From Tretioscincus oriximinensis (Eukaryota > Chordata > Lepidosauria > Squamata > Gymnophthalmidae): a DNA stretch of 64,000 nt. The stretch lies in contig JAJVDF010000139.1 in NCBI GenBank assembly GCA_022410635.1, positions 1,066,623 to 1,130,622 on the forward strand, read 5' to 3'. The translations under genes and the position numbers were made by a program. Below are positions 23,301 through 38,300 of this stretch, in pieces (positions within the stretch are counted from its first letter, which is position 1; each line of letters opens with the position of its first letter). A model generated the notes under the pieces. It did not search any database, was not told the DNA's origin, and worked only from the letters and a program-made list of their open reading frames with translations.

Positions 23301-26300
23301 GCTGAACCAGTTCTGCTACTTATTGGTAATCAAAGTGCAATCCCCAGCTTTTGTTTCTGAAGGAAACAAGACTTTGTTTTCAGTGGTTTCCATGGAGATT
23401 AATGGAGCTAGAAGAGTAGTTAGCTATAAGGCTCTGGCGTAAGGCAGTATCTTTAAATCAATTTCAGTAGTGTTCATTTGTGTGTTCAGCTGTTTGAAAG
23501 CACTTCACAATTAGATAAATGAGTTCCACCATGACGTGGGGAAGACAGAATGTAAGAATGTGAAAAAAGAGAGCTTATAAATTGCTTTGAACAACACTCT
23601 GCTTCAAGTCTCCTCTCAGTCTTCTCTTTTGCAGATTAAATATCCCCAGATCCTTTAACCATTATTCATAGGACATGGTTTCCAGACTATTCACCATCCT
23701 TGTAACTCTCTTTTGAACCTACTCTAGTTTTATGAGATTTCAAGTGGCTAGGAAAATAGACGGAATAGAGAAAAAAACAGATTCTAAAAAGCTATTTGAA
23801 ATCACTGTTGTGTGTTTGTGTGAGAAAGAGAGATCAGTGCCTTAACACAATGTTCTAACATAGTGTTCTAACACAATGTTTGTCTGCATGGCTTGCAAAA
23901 AGTGATAGAGAACATGTGCCTTGCAACTCAGTGTAATTTCTCGTCCTGGATCTGAAAACTGAAAATGATTGTAAGGCACTCCAGAGTGATCTATTGAAAT
24001 TGGGTGAGTGGGCATCAAAGTGGCAAATGTACTTCAATTTAAGTAAGTGCAAGGTCATGCACATTGGGGCAAAGAACCCCAACTACTGCTACCACCTGAT
24101 GGGAACCAAGCAAGAAAAGGATCTTGAGGTGTTGGTGGACAATTCAATGAAGATATCAACCCAGTGTGCAGCAGCAAAAAAGGCAAATTCCATGTTGGGG
24201 ATAATTAGGAAAGGAATCGAAAACAAGTCAGCAAATGTTATTTTTTTGCTTCTTTATAAATCTGTGATGAGGTCACATTTGGAATCCTGTGTCCAGTTCT
24301 GGTCACCACATCTCAAGAGGGATATTGTGGAACTAGAGAAGGTGCAGAAAAGGGCAACAAAAAAGATCAAGGGTCTGGAGCACCTCCCTTATGAAGTCAG
24401 GCTGCAACAACTGGGCCTCTTCAGCCTCGAAAGGCGACATTTAAGAGGTGATCTGATTGAAGTGTACAAAATCACGCATGGGATGGATAGGGTGAATAGA
24501 GAAAAAATGTTTTCTCTATCACACAACACTAGGAGGACTCCCAAAAGGGCACTCCCTAAAACTGATGGGCAAAAAAGTGAGAACAGACAAAGGAAAGTAT
24601 TTTTGCACCCAGAGAGTCGTCGGCCTGTGGAATTTATTTCCTGAAAAGGTAATGGGAGCTTTGATAGCTTCAAGACAGGACTAGACAGGAGGCAACATCC
24701 AGGTGCATATTCTGCTTTCCTCTGTTTGGACTGCCCAGGTGCATCTGGTAGGCCTCTGTGTGAGACAGAATGCTTGGACTAGATGGGCTGTGGCCTGATC
24801 CAGTACGGCTCTTCTTATGTTCTTATATTCTTATGGGCTTTTTCTACTTTTCCTGTTATATTTCTTAGATAAAAGTAGTAACTGATTGCATACAACTTCA
24901 GACTTAGATGTTCTCGGCAACTCCGGAAACCCCCATCTGTCTTCCGTTTTAATATGGAGACAAGCTAAGATTTTGAGAAGGGTTGCAGTTGTAGCCGAAA
25001 ATTAAAAAACTCACCATTGCAACTCTTGAGAATTGGCTTTCTAATGAGCAGTTCCAAATCTAGGCTGCCTTTATGCTCCACGTTTTCAGGATATTACAGG
25101 CTATAAGCAATTGTGTCTCCGCTGCACTTACTTGAGATATCACACGTGCTATCTGTCTGGTCCGTGAGAGTACTGGACAGCAACAACTGGGATTCTCATC
25201 TCTTATGCAGCTCCCAGCAGGCTCTGTGCATGAGTTCACCAGATTGGCTGAGCTTTCCTTCCCCTGTTCTGGACACCTTGCCTCCCATGCGGATCCATGT
25301 GGGTTGGTACGCAGGGATGGCAGCAGTTGCCTGGAGGACTCTGATACAGGATCGGACAATATGCGCTCTAAGGAAGCACAGTGCAACAGGGTTTTTCAGT
25401 GCACTGGTTGTTGATGAGGCATGAACCAGTGTGTCAGAGCTTGTAAGAATTTGCTGTGCAGATGCAGCCTTAGTCCAAATTTCATTTATTAAATAAAAAC
25501 AACATAACATATTTTTGGAGAATGTAGGTTCCGTAACAGCAGGCCTTTGATATAAAGGATAGAGGTTGGATGGCGCAGAATCTAGGCACTCTTGACTTCC
25601 ACTGTCCATGCCCTCAAGTGCATTTCATTGTCTGGGTTGTTGTAGCCAGAACTTCCCTGATATATAGGTGGTGGCAAGAAATAGTCCTATAGGAATGACA
25701 GATGGTGTAATATTAACTTTACTCACTGAGGGCCTAGCAAGCACTGAATTGCACAAAAAGGCAAGACTCTGAGCAATCTTGAAATGGAAGAGACTCCAGG
25801 ACTTAATAACAGAGGTAGAACAGCGGTTTCATTCTTCCTCCATTACCAGGTGCTCATGGCATAGAACATCCTGTGCAATAAAATCAACCAATCAAGGTAC
25901 AAAAATACGAGATTTATCATAACCCTTACTGAATACTCTGGAGTTTCAAATATTTTATGGTACACATTTGAGAGTTATATCAAGGAAAGAGGAAGGGATT
26001 AGGACTTTGTATGTGTAACTGTATTTGTAGCTACCAACATTTATTGCTTTGTAACGTATATTTATATGTAATAGAAATATATAGACTAGTATATTTTTTA
26101 AAAACCTGCCCAGGAGAACACATTTTTTTCATGGCAATGGACTCTCACACCTTTGACCAACCACCTTTGACCTTAAGAGCCACCATTGGTTAAATTCATG
26201 GCTCTTCTTTCCTTCCTTCTTTCCTTCCTTCCTTCCCTCTTTCCTCCCTCATTCAGTTTCCACATGAGGCAGCCAGCATTCAGGTCATGTAGAGGTATGA

Positions 26301-29300
26301 TAAATGAAAGTTAGTTGAGTGTACTTCTCCATCTTTTTTCTGACTGTCTTGCTATTTCTTGAGCCCCGCCACACTTTCTTCTTCTTTCTGCTTTCCTGTT
26401 CTTTTGCTGTTTACTGTCAGGAAGGGACCACGCTGAAGAGCCAGTTCAGTACTTCACGGCGTCGGCAAAGAATAACAGCAGCAGTTGCTACGACAGTGAG
26501 TTGGCTTTATTATCTAAATACCAGTAGTTTTAATAATAATAGTAGTTTTATTGTTGATTGTTGACATGTACAAGTAGTACTTTGTGGACATAAAGGGCAC
26601 TGCAGATGCTTAGGGAGCCAGGATAATGGAGGGTTATAAACACTACATATTTTAGGTGTCCTGAATCATCTGACGTATACACAAAGAGGAAATAATAGTT
26701 TGTTTTTAAATATATATATAGAAGAGAGAGAGATCACTACAGATATAAAATTAGTTAAATTTAAGGACTTACTTTTCTGATTGAATTCAGTAGGGGATAA
26801 TTGAACCTGTGGGTTTAACAGAGGATAATGTTTAGCTGGCTTGCATTTTTTGTGTCGGACAGATTTTGTGCACATTTTATCAGCCAGATTTTATGCTTAT
26901 GATGCACATCATGATGCTCATAAGGCACACATCACACAAAACACTTGGACTCCCCCAGATGACGTTTTCCTGTCATGATGATAGTTACATCAGGAAGATT
27001 CTGCCTCACGTTGTTGCGAAGTATCAGTAATCCCTATTCTAAAAAGCTCTGTTGCTAGATTTTCCTGAGAGTACTTACATAGCAGAGTTCTCTTTTTCAT
27101 AAATGATCTTCCACATGCATGCAGGATAAAATAAAAGAAGGCATACTCATTTGACCGGAGATTTGTCAAAACATGTGTACTGGATCTGAGACGTATGAGG
27201 GGAAGGGGAAGAGTAACCAATCAGGAGACCGTGGTCGTGTGTTACAGAACGGGAATGCAATTCCCCATTGATACGTCAGCTCATCGCTTTGGTAACATAG
27301 AAAAGTGAGGCAAAAAAGCAATTGGGTTATTCCGGATTTAAAATAAATTCTGGATTCAAACAGCTAGACTGGCAGAGGGCCCTTATCTCTCTGGTAGCAT
27401 GTAGACTACCCTCATACCCGCTCTTTTGATTGTGGTGATGGTGAAAAATGGTATTTCGTGAATTCTTACTCCAATAAATTCAAAATTCACCTTTTTCTTG
27501 TTGACTGAATGGTTGGGCAGACAATTATTCAACTACATTACAGCAATAGCATTTGTTTGCAGCTTCTAGGATTCAAGTAGCCGACAGACTTCTGGTTAAT
27601 CTATTCAGAAGATACAGGGAATATGATCAGCCGTGAGGTTTCATTGGGGTCCAGTGAAAATGGTTACTTTGTCTTGATGTAATACAGCAAAGAGGAACTG
27701 GAGCAGCTTTAACTTAATTGCCTGTTAAATAAAATTGTATTTTACTTAAGGCACCTAGGGAACACTTGAGGATCAAAAGGTAAAATTCTTCAAGAAAGCA
27801 AATGAATTGTAATGGTCAAATCTTTGTATGAAAAAATAAGCTTTGGGAGAAAGAAATGGTACCCTGTGATAGGTAGTATTCTTTCAGTAAAATCCTTTCA
27901 ATATAAACATATTTATTTATAATTAATCAGTTGATACTATATGCACAGCAACATTAATAAAATGTTTAGACTAATAAAGTATTTAAGTTTTTCTATAGGA
28001 TTCTGTTTGGATCCTTTTTTTCTCTCTGAAATTTCTGAAGAAAGGTCTGATTTGCATTTATTTGACCTAACCAACTTTAGTAGAAGTAGATTAGCTTGAT
28101 TTCTCTTAGGTCCTGTTTGCACAGGCTCAGTAATCTATTTGAAGCCTTAATGGATTACTGAGCCTGTATAAAGCAAGGCCCTAGAAAAATCAATCTAATC
28201 CACAGCCTACCAAAGTGGATTCAATCAGGTTGATGTAAATCAGACCAAAGATACATTTGGTAATTCTGTGAATTAATCATGTCAGTCAAGAAAATAGAAA
28301 AGATCATTCTAGATAACACTTTTATTCATCTTTTATAACCAAAATCAGTTGTGAATTAGAATCTTTTTCATGTACATTTAAGAAAATAACTCAGTTCAGG
28401 TAGAAAAGTAGTTTAAAACAATAAAGTGGTTTGATTTATTGGGTTCCGTAGTCTCAGACTATTTAAATAATTGACCCATACAGGTCTAAAATGTATCCCC
28501 CTTGAAGTCACTTTTCTTATTGACTGGGATACATGATTTCTAGGATAGCTGGATTTCCATAATCCTCTCTTGATAAACTGAAGATATATTGAGAAAGGGG
28601 ATATTTTTGTTGACTGGCGAATTCTTCAATATAGAAAAATGCAACTGTGAGAAAGTTTTCCCTTCCCCAATGTGTTCTGGGTCCTGCTCTGGATAAAAGA
28701 ATTTTCCATGGCATGCAGTTCACCTTAGCAGTATCTTAATACCTCCAAACTAACAAGTCAGTCCTACTAGACGCAACCTTAACTGAATAGGATTTTGCTA
28801 AGATGAAGCTGTGAATCTGAATTTTCAGGTGGTCTAATAACCAAAGGATTGTTTGGTAGTTACTGAAATATCCAAGGACCAAACAAGCTATCTTGGTGCT
28901 GATGGATAATGATGTTAATGGTTAAGAGATTATCCTATTTATTTTATGGGTAGCCTTTGAACACAATACCCAAAGGCAATGTACAAATAAATGAAATATA
29001 ATAAAATGCTTCCAAAAATTACCCCCAAGATAGTCAGTCAATAAAGCACATACTCATAAAGGAGGCTATAATGCCTTGGTGAGTGGTAAACCATACCAAA
29101 TAATAGACTTCAGACAATTTTTTTCTCAAAATATAGGCCAATGTAATAAGTTATTACAGTTATTAATCTCTAATTTAGGCCTGATTTCCACAGGCTAGAT
29201 GTATTGTAACATATATTTTTGTAACATAACATCTTCAGTCCTAGATTAAACTAGTAACACTCCCTCATTTTTTTCCTGATTTAGTTCTTCAGGACTGAAG

Positions 29301-32300
29301 GTGGATTAAACGTACATGTCAAAAACAGCACCTTGGTTACATTTTATTTTATGTAGAACTAGTGGGAAAGCCTGCAAATGTGCACTTGGGAAGACACGCA
29401 AGGTGGTGGCAGGGTGAGGTCAGGCTGCAACATCTGGGCCTCTTCAGCCTCGAAAGGCAACGTTTGAGAGGTGATCTGATTGAAGTGTACAATACCATGG
29501 GTGGGATGGATAGGGTAAATAGAGAAAAACTGTTTTCTTTGTCACACAATACTAAGACCAGAGGGCCCTCCTTGAAACTGATGGGTAGAAAAGTGAGAAC
29601 AGACAAAGGAAAGTATTTTTTCACCCAGAGGGTCATCGGCCTGTGGAATTTACTTCCTGAAGAGGAAGTGGTAGCTAACAACTTGGATGGTTTTAAGACA
29701 GGACTAGACAGGTTTATGGACACCAAGGGTATAAATGGGTCCTAGGATGGATGTCTGGATGTTGCCTCCGGATGGAGCAACAGGCAGGACTCCTGAAATG
29801 CCATTTGCAGGGAGTCATGAACAGGTGCATATTTTGCTTTCCTCTGTTCAGGCTGCCCAGGTGCATCTGGTGGGCCTCTGTGTGGGACAGAAGGCTGGAC
29901 TAGATGGGCTGTGGCCTGATCCAGTATGGCTCTTCTTATGTTCTTATGATGAGGTGACTCCTGGCTTCCCCTCCCCCAGAACAGCTATACCAGCGTCAAA
30001 AGGTGACTCCCAGCACCTTCCTTGGCCCCTTGGCAAACCATGGGAAAGAGATAGCAGCGGATAAGGGGAAGTCCTCTCGCTGCCATGTTAAAGATTGCTG
30101 GCAGACCAGGAACTCATTAACAATGGCATCGTTCCGAGCTATCCTATTGGTCAATAAAAATAAATTGCAGATCTTAGAATGTTCCAGTCGGTGATGCCTT
30201 TCTTATTAATGGTACAGATATATTTACTATAGGTTTTGGGTGGTGATTGAAGGCAATATCACAATGCTGGGCCACCTTATCTTCTTGCCTATGTAGGCAT
30301 CCAGTGCCTCTTTCTTCACTTTGCAGTTGACTGAGTGGCTTACCCAGCTGTTGCCTCTATATTGTCACTCCCCACAATGCACTTCAGATGTACCACTAGT
30401 GTACTGGAGAAGCTGCTGTTTGTTGATGATGTGCGAATGGGGTGGCAGCAGTGGAGAAATTTATGCTCAATCTTGGTCAGCTAACCTATTCGTAGGGGCA
30501 ATGCTGCACTTGACTCCAAGTGTTGGAGCATATGGCTCATCGAGTCCAAAGGCAACAGCTGGCTCGGCGAGCAGCATGCAGAATGCCTGTTTCAGGTAAA
30601 CCATATTGTGAGTGCAAGCCAGGGAGGGGCACATCCAGATGGACAACAAAATTTACCTCAGCCATTCAGAGGTAACTGGTTGGAACAGGAGGAAAGTGGT
30701 TTGGCAAGATGGATATGGGCAAAAGCAAAGCATATGGCTTTTTCTTAGCCACATTTGCCTGCTGTGAGAAGCTGCTAGTGATCCAGCATGAACGGTGGTA
30801 AGTGATGGACTGTAGCACCTGCTAGAGTCCATATGCATGGCCATTGTGAGGGCCAGAGCAGCCAGCAGGCAAAGTAGGAAGTTGTATCAGATAAGGAGCT
30901 GGCTCAGAAAGACATGAGCCCCAGAGGAAACCTGAATGCGTACATGCTTTTGTACTTCACAAACTGCAGCTCTGCAAATTAAGAAAAGGTTCTATTACGA
31001 AGAGGAAATTCCAGTGTTGTCAAATGCGTTTTTTATTTTTTCTTATTTACATTTATACCCAGTCCTATGCTCAAAGGTCTCAAACGTTCAAAAGCTACAA
31101 ACAACAATTAAGCAATATGACAGCCGTCATATGATGCATACCTGATACTCTGAGGAGAAAAACCACAGCCCTCTTCTGCTTTTCTGCTTAGGTTCCTTTC
31201 AGCGCAACAATGTCGCCGGTTCGTCTGCATTCGTCCAACCCTAATCTTTGCGCAGATATTGAATTTCAGACCCCTCCAAGCCATGTCGCTGATTCTCTGG
31301 AAAGCTCCACAGACTACACAAAGCTCCAGGAAGAATTCTGTCTCATGGCACAGAAAGGTAATTCCATGTGTACCTGCGCCATCTCAAAGACTGTGTGCAT
31401 TTCGAGTGAAAATGCTTTACTTGTGGTCCTCTAGTGGCACACATTTTTTCACCTTGGTTAGAAGGCAGATCGCTGCGGCACAGTTTAATAACATAGATGT
31501 GTGACCAAGGCCTAAGGAGCAGAAATGTTTTTGTTGCTAGGATAACCCGATTGCAGGACAGGTTGTATTTCGGTGGTAGTATGGAGAAAATCAGAAGGGC
31601 ATTAATTGTGTGCTCTCAGAAAAGTAGGAATCTTAACTATTTGTAGGTTTGCATTTCAAACAACATATACATGTCAAAAAAAAGACATACATTCATACAT
31701 ACATGTCAAAAAAGTCATGTCATAATTTTAAATGTTATATTTCAATTGTAAACTGACTCAGGATATGCACTAGATGGTTGAGTGCAGGTGGGATATTTAT
31801 GTTATGTTGCATTATGATAGATTATGTTGTGTTATGTAGTTAAGCTGTGTTATGATACGTTTATTGTTATTATAATTTTTGTTTTTGCTATTATATGTTA
31901 CCTACAAAATCAATGCATTATGTTTTAAAAAAATCAAGCCATGCCTAAAAAATATCGTATTCCTTGACTCTGTGGCAATCACAGTTGATATATGTGGCCG
32001 TGCAATGATGTTATTATTTATTTATTTCGGGAGTGTGGGAACCATTCAGTTTCAAGTGCTGCAAGCTGCATGAAAATCCAGTTTACATCTAAAAAATTAT
32101 TTTTCTTTATAGTGCATTCTCTTCTGAAGTCCGCCTTCAACAGCGTGGCAATAGAGAAGGAAAAGCTGAAGCAGATGGTTTCAGAACATGACTTCACGGG
32201 ACATACTACCCAGATGGCACGACTCAGGCAATCACTTTCTCAGGTATGCAGTGGTATAAATATTTGCCATTTTTGAAGACTGCTAACTTTAGAAAATATA

Positions 32301-35300
32301 TGCAACATATGACCACATATAAATCAACAAGCTGGCTTCTAAAAATAAATAACAACAATGCAGAAGACGCACAAAATCGACTAACTATTTTATTTACTAA
32401 GTTACATTTCTGTTCCGCCCTATTCCCAAAGATCTCCAAGCAAAACTCAATTTTTTAAAATAATAAAAACAGTTAAAATAGTTTGCCTCGGTCAAAAGTG
32501 AGGGCAAGCAGGTGTGTTTTCAACTGATGTCACCTGGTGGGAGACCTTTCCATATCCTGGGGGCTACCACAGAGAAGGCCCTCCCATATGTCCACACCCT
32601 TTTGATGAGTGAAAGTGATGGGACCCTCAAAAGCCATTGGCAGATTTTAGGGTGGAGGAAGGTATGTGTGTATTCATATTTATATTCAGTTATATAATCG
32701 ATTGTACGTGTGAAATCCAAGTTTCTAGGACAGTTTCCAACCGTTCCTTGTATTTTTTCCCCAAAAAATTCTGGAATAAAACACCTCTGGAATTATCACA
32801 TGAGACAAATAGAAGTACTTAACATTTGTGGATGTTTGTTCTTGTAAGAGTGCAATACACATCTGGGTATTTCAATGATGCAAAATACTCAGAAATGTAC
32901 TATTGGGCCACACATAATGTTATTGGCTCGCCGTGTGTGTGCTGGCCGTTCCCAAGATAGCAGATTGTGCAAGAAAACATCCAGACAAATTAAGCATTTT
33001 CCATTTTTAGGTAAAATCCATACTGAATTGTAATACAGGTGAAACAATTATTTAAAAAAAACAGTATAATTAAATTCACTCTATAACAAATTTCGGAAGT
33101 CCTGGAGGAACACCCATAAGAGTAGGTTACAATGGGTTTCGTTATAACAAAATTTCGTTATAAAAACAAATTCACCCAACCCCTTGGCATTTGTTATAAT
33201 GGGGTTTCACCTGTAATGTTCTTACAAGATGTCACTTCAATATCCTGGGACTATGTTGAGATATTGAGATCGTCACAGGGATGTGTGGCAAATCCAACAT
33301 AATCCTGAAATAATCCCAGGTTTTACATCCTGCCTGACACAAACATTAGTGATGCCTTGCATCCAGTGCATGGAAAAGCGACAGGTGTAATTTCCTTGAT
33401 TCACTACTTTTTAAACAGTTGTGACCAAATCGTCACTGGATCAAAATATACAAGATTTTATTCTATACCTGAAATGGTTCTCAAGGACCTGTTGTCCAGG
33501 GCCATTCCAGGTTGTCAGACGGCACAGCAGGGCCTGGGATGGCTTGTGGACTGCCGGTCTTTTAGATCCCTTTCTGGAACTGAATAATGCCTTGTGGATT
33601 TTGACCCTATATAACTTTTATTCAAATTCGCAAATCTCAAATCAGCTCCTGAGTCGAACTAAATTAAACTCAGGTTTTGAAATGCTATTGTTCTACCTGG
33701 TTGACTTCATTTTATTAGAATACTATTGGAAAAAGCCCCATTGCCACTGGGGAATAGAGTGGGCCACTAGAATTGAATAAAAATTATATTAAAGGGGGGG
33801 GACCAAGGAGCTGTTAGCCAGGCAGTGGCTACCCTGCGCTGCTTCCTTGCTCTGATTCCCTCCCCGTGCACATCTCCTGCATGTGCTCCTTCATGGCTGC
33901 TACTCCGGGGCAGTGTGTGGATGCGGCTGTGAGAAGGGCGGGGTGGGCTAATGGGGGGCGGTTTAGAGTCGGCTTGCAGGGAAGAAGGGTTACAGTCATC
34001 GCGTTGTGGCAATCGCAGGGGGCAGGAGTACAATCCCCATGTTGCAGCAATTGGTTAGAAGGTCAATCACCACAACACATTTTTGTTTGTTTAAAAATCT
34101 GGGCTGTAATTCCCCATCTCTGCTCTGCTCTATTTAATATGAAGTGTCACCCTTGTTTTTCAGCATCATGCTTTAGCTTTTATGCTCTGCCCCCTTTTCA
34201 GTTACAGACATTCCTCTATTCTCTTGAAGCAAAAATAAACAGAAAGCATATGAGAGACTGAGTGTAGTTCATATGTAACATCCTGAGCCAGTTTCAGCTG
34301 CTTGTTTCCCACCTAGACTATTTTGTGTTCGTACAAGTGGCACTTTGGGGTGAGGGAGAGGATACATCCTTGATACGCGGTACTGTGAAAATCAGTTATC
34401 ATATCTTCATGAGCTCAAGGCATTACCAACATCTGATTGGTTTGATGTTGTTAGAATTTTATTTGTTCTATTTATTTCCTAGTGGAATTAGCCCGTTGCA
34501 ATGGGCTCTAGCCCTACTTCCCCCCTTGCTCCAACCATACTTACCTTCCTCCTTTCCTTGCCCCTCTCCCATCCCCCTTTCACTTGCTGCTTCTTTGTTT
34601 TGTTCCATCTTTCCATTTTTGTTTCCTTCCTTTTTCTTTTCCCTGAACTCTGGGGTATTCCACTTCTCAGCTCTTTCCACCCAGACAACTTCCCTCTGAT
34701 CTCTGTCTTTTAGTCACTTTCTAACTTAGGACTCTGGTCTCTGGAAGCTGCCAAAGTTCCGAGCCCTGTCAATGGTCATTATACCTCAGAATGTTGAACT
34801 CTTCCTTTTATTATTTTTTATTTATTTACATTTTTATACTGCCTCAAGGGTCTCAGGGCAGTTGACAGTAAAAACCAAATACATATTAAAACAATAATAC
34901 TCTCCTTGCGACCGAGAAATGTGTTACAGTCAGGAGTCAAGATCTTCTCTGCAGATCTTAAGGCACAAGCAGGTTGATATGGGAGAAGGCATTTGTTACT
35001 CCTACTACTAATCATTGTGCAAGAGATACGGCTTTGTTTTAAGGTTGGTGTCAGTGAAATCCTTGAGGATTTGGGCCTTTTCTTTTAGATAGAGACATTT
35101 CTGTAGTCATCCTAGGATCTCTCTGCACTTACCTATCCGGCACAAGTGAGTCAACAACAGAACAATCCATGCTGGGATGGATCGCTTTTAGACTTTTCAT
35201 TTGTGATAATAATATGCCTGGATGTTGATATGATATATGAACTGTGCAAACCTTCAGGGGAATTAACGAAAACTTTATTCTGAGAATATAAAGGGAAATG

Positions 35301-38300
35301 CAGGGGTGATGTCATCACTTGTGAAGGTTACGTTTTGGCATAGTTTTTATTTTCCCTTTCGTTTCCTTTCCAAATCTGTGGAAGGAAGAGGTGATTGATT
35401 TGCTTAGCTTGCACACAGTTCAAATCTGATGCATGTTTGCTTGGAGAGATATACCTATACATTCAGTATAGCTTGCTTCTTTGCATACAATGGAGATCAT
35501 TGTATCCGCAGGAGCAAAGGTCAGATTCCAGGGGCCACCAAGGCTGGAGGGAGTGGGGGGATTCATGGGGAGTGGAGGAAATGGGTACCAAGGTAGGTGG
35601 ATTGCGAAAGGGGTGGGGGAAATGGATGAAGAGGGAAAGAGGTGGGGGGATTGATGGGAGTATTGGGGGGATGGAGTGGGTTGAAAAAGGAGGTGGATGG
35701 GGAAAGGAGTAGTGGGAGTGGATGGATGGTAAGTGGAGGAGTGGAGGATTAGGTAGAATTGGTGGAGGTGTGAATGGATGGGAAAAGGAATGGAAGAAAT
35801 AGGATGGAATGAGTGGAGGGAGTTTGTGAAGGGGTGGATGGATGGATGGATGGTGGATGGGGAAAGGGATCGAAGGGAATGAGGTAGAGGTAGGGAGTGG
35901 ATAGTGTTATATAAAGTGATAGAGTGGGTTAGGGTTAGGAGTGGGTGGATGCATGGATGGATGGATGAATAGAGAGTGGAGGGAATAGGTGGATGGATGG
36001 AATAAATTAAGGGTTAGGTGTAGGGTGGATGGATGGATGGCAGTCAAACCTAAGCTTGTATCTGCAGGCTTTTCCACTAATTTTAGATTAAAGCACTCTC
36101 CAAACTGCGTCATTCCATTATATCTATGCTTTATTCCAGGAATATCCAACTATAGTGAAATTAAAACATGATAATCTTGAGGCAGCTTCATTAGTTCTTA
36201 AAACGAAGTGCAGATCCTGTACTTCTTTGACTGAAGCAGGAAAAAGTGATTCTCGGTCCCTTTCCCCCTGTATACCTTTGAATTCTATCAGCAATAACAA
36301 AAATAGACGTTTTCTCGTAATGGAGCAAGAAAAAGTAAGGGGGCAAGAGAGGTAATTTTGTGCAGTGGGCCTGCATTAGTCTGCATCTGCAGGTGGATAT
36401 AATCTAGAATAAAGCCCAGAATGAGGACTTAAAGTGTTACTCCAACATAGACTTTTAATCCATCTTATCTTGAAGAACTGAACTAAACCAATACATAAAA
36501 GGATTTTTTCCGATTTAGTGCAGATCTTCAGCACTGAAGATGGATTAAAAGAACATGTCAGAGCAGTACCATAGATTGTCAGAAGTGTACTTCTGAGAAA
36601 AGCCACTCTGCTAAATTTTCAGCACCTCATGATTATATTTACATTTACATTTTTTATTTTCTTGCCTTTTTTTAAAGAGCAGTCTTTACCTAAAATTTGT
36701 CATTAGAGATGTGTAACAGATAATTCTCAAGATTCATACCAAATAGTCCCATTATAACGTTGAGAAAAATAATGACAGTTAAAAGCTTTGTCTGGGCTGC
36801 GCTTAATTAAAAGAGTTTTAACTGATCTAAAATTTAAAAAAGTAGAAGTCAGATTCTTAAAAATACCTGTAGCACATTGAAACAACTTCATCTGAGTCAG
36901 ATGCTGAGGAGGAAGCCAAGCGTTTTGGGACAAGCTTGACTGCCCCCCCTGCACCAAATCCGCTGTATTAAAAGAAAGTATGGACCAAAACAATGCCCAA
37001 AACAAATTTATATGGAGATAACAGGAAGGCGAAATACTCTGCTTCCATTGCAGCAACTAACTGTCTCTAAGGTCACACACACCGTCACTGTTTTCAGCAA
37101 CTAGACATACACATCCTTATCAACAGACTTCTTTGACAACAGAGTATGTTCGTGCAAGTGCTTGCATCTGCATAAAGAACCAGGACATTGTGCAATATGA
37201 AGTCCAAAATGGAAACAGCATAATTTGTTTTACCAAATGCTTGCAAGGGCATTACTCCATGGTATCCCAAACGATAATGATGTATTTCTGCCCCCAATAG
37301 CCATGGTTTGACGCAATTGTATGCTGACTTCTGCATTTGAAATTAAATATTCAATTTTTATCATTTTAAGGCTCTCAACCAGAATGCTGAACTCAGAAGT
37401 CGCTTGAACAGAATACATTCAGAGTCTGTTATTTGTGATCAGGTTGTCAGTGTAAATATTATCCCTAGTCCTGATGAGGTAAGATTTTGGCATTGCTCTA
37501 ATGGACGTACAATGGTAAAATCCTGCTAATGACTGCTAATGACTCTTATCATTCTCTTTGGCAAAGCTGGCAAAGCAGTGGGCTGAATGCATTGCAGAGA
37601 ATTTCCCAGCATGTTCCTTAAAGTAATGGGCTGGGTTTCCTGTGAGTCCCTTTGGGAAAATCTACTTTAAAATCTTGAGAAGTGGAAGTTTGTCAACCAT
37701 CTATTTCAGCCTCATATCAATAACATAGATAGTAAGATAAAACTATACACAAGGATAAATATACAGTACATGCAAAACATAAGAAAGTCTGCAATATATA
37801 ATACGTTTGGGGCTAGTGGCAAGTGAACAAAATTTAGTACCTTGTATCCATGAAAATAAGACCTACTCTAAAAATAAGCCCTAGTGGTTTTTCAGCATGT
37901 CTAAGGATGCTTAAAACAAAAGCCTTATTTGAAAAACAATCCCTAGTAACAGTTCATTAAAAAAAGTCAATTGATTTTTTTTCTTCAAGAATAAATGTAG
38001 ATTGTTGTTCATGGAAAAATAAGACATGCCCTGAAAATAAGCCCTATCACACCTTAGACCCTGTCTTATTTTCGGGGAAGCACCATAGTAGTAAAAAGAT
38101 ACTAACATTTTTATTGGTTTTATTGTTATAAAATCTGAAGTAGATGATTGGTAGTCTGAAGTTTATCTGAAGGAAGAGGGGGCATAAAATAAATGACTGC
38201 ATCGGGGCCATAATATATCCAACATAAAGCAAACTGAGTGCTTGAAGTAACAACAGAAATTCTTCATTATGTGGACATCTGTGCTACAGCTACCTACACT

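Noticed and set aside
35561..36045. CRISPR-like or satellite array
   Set aside because: Units are degenerate GGAT/GTGG without regular spacers; it is a simple purine-rich minisatellite.
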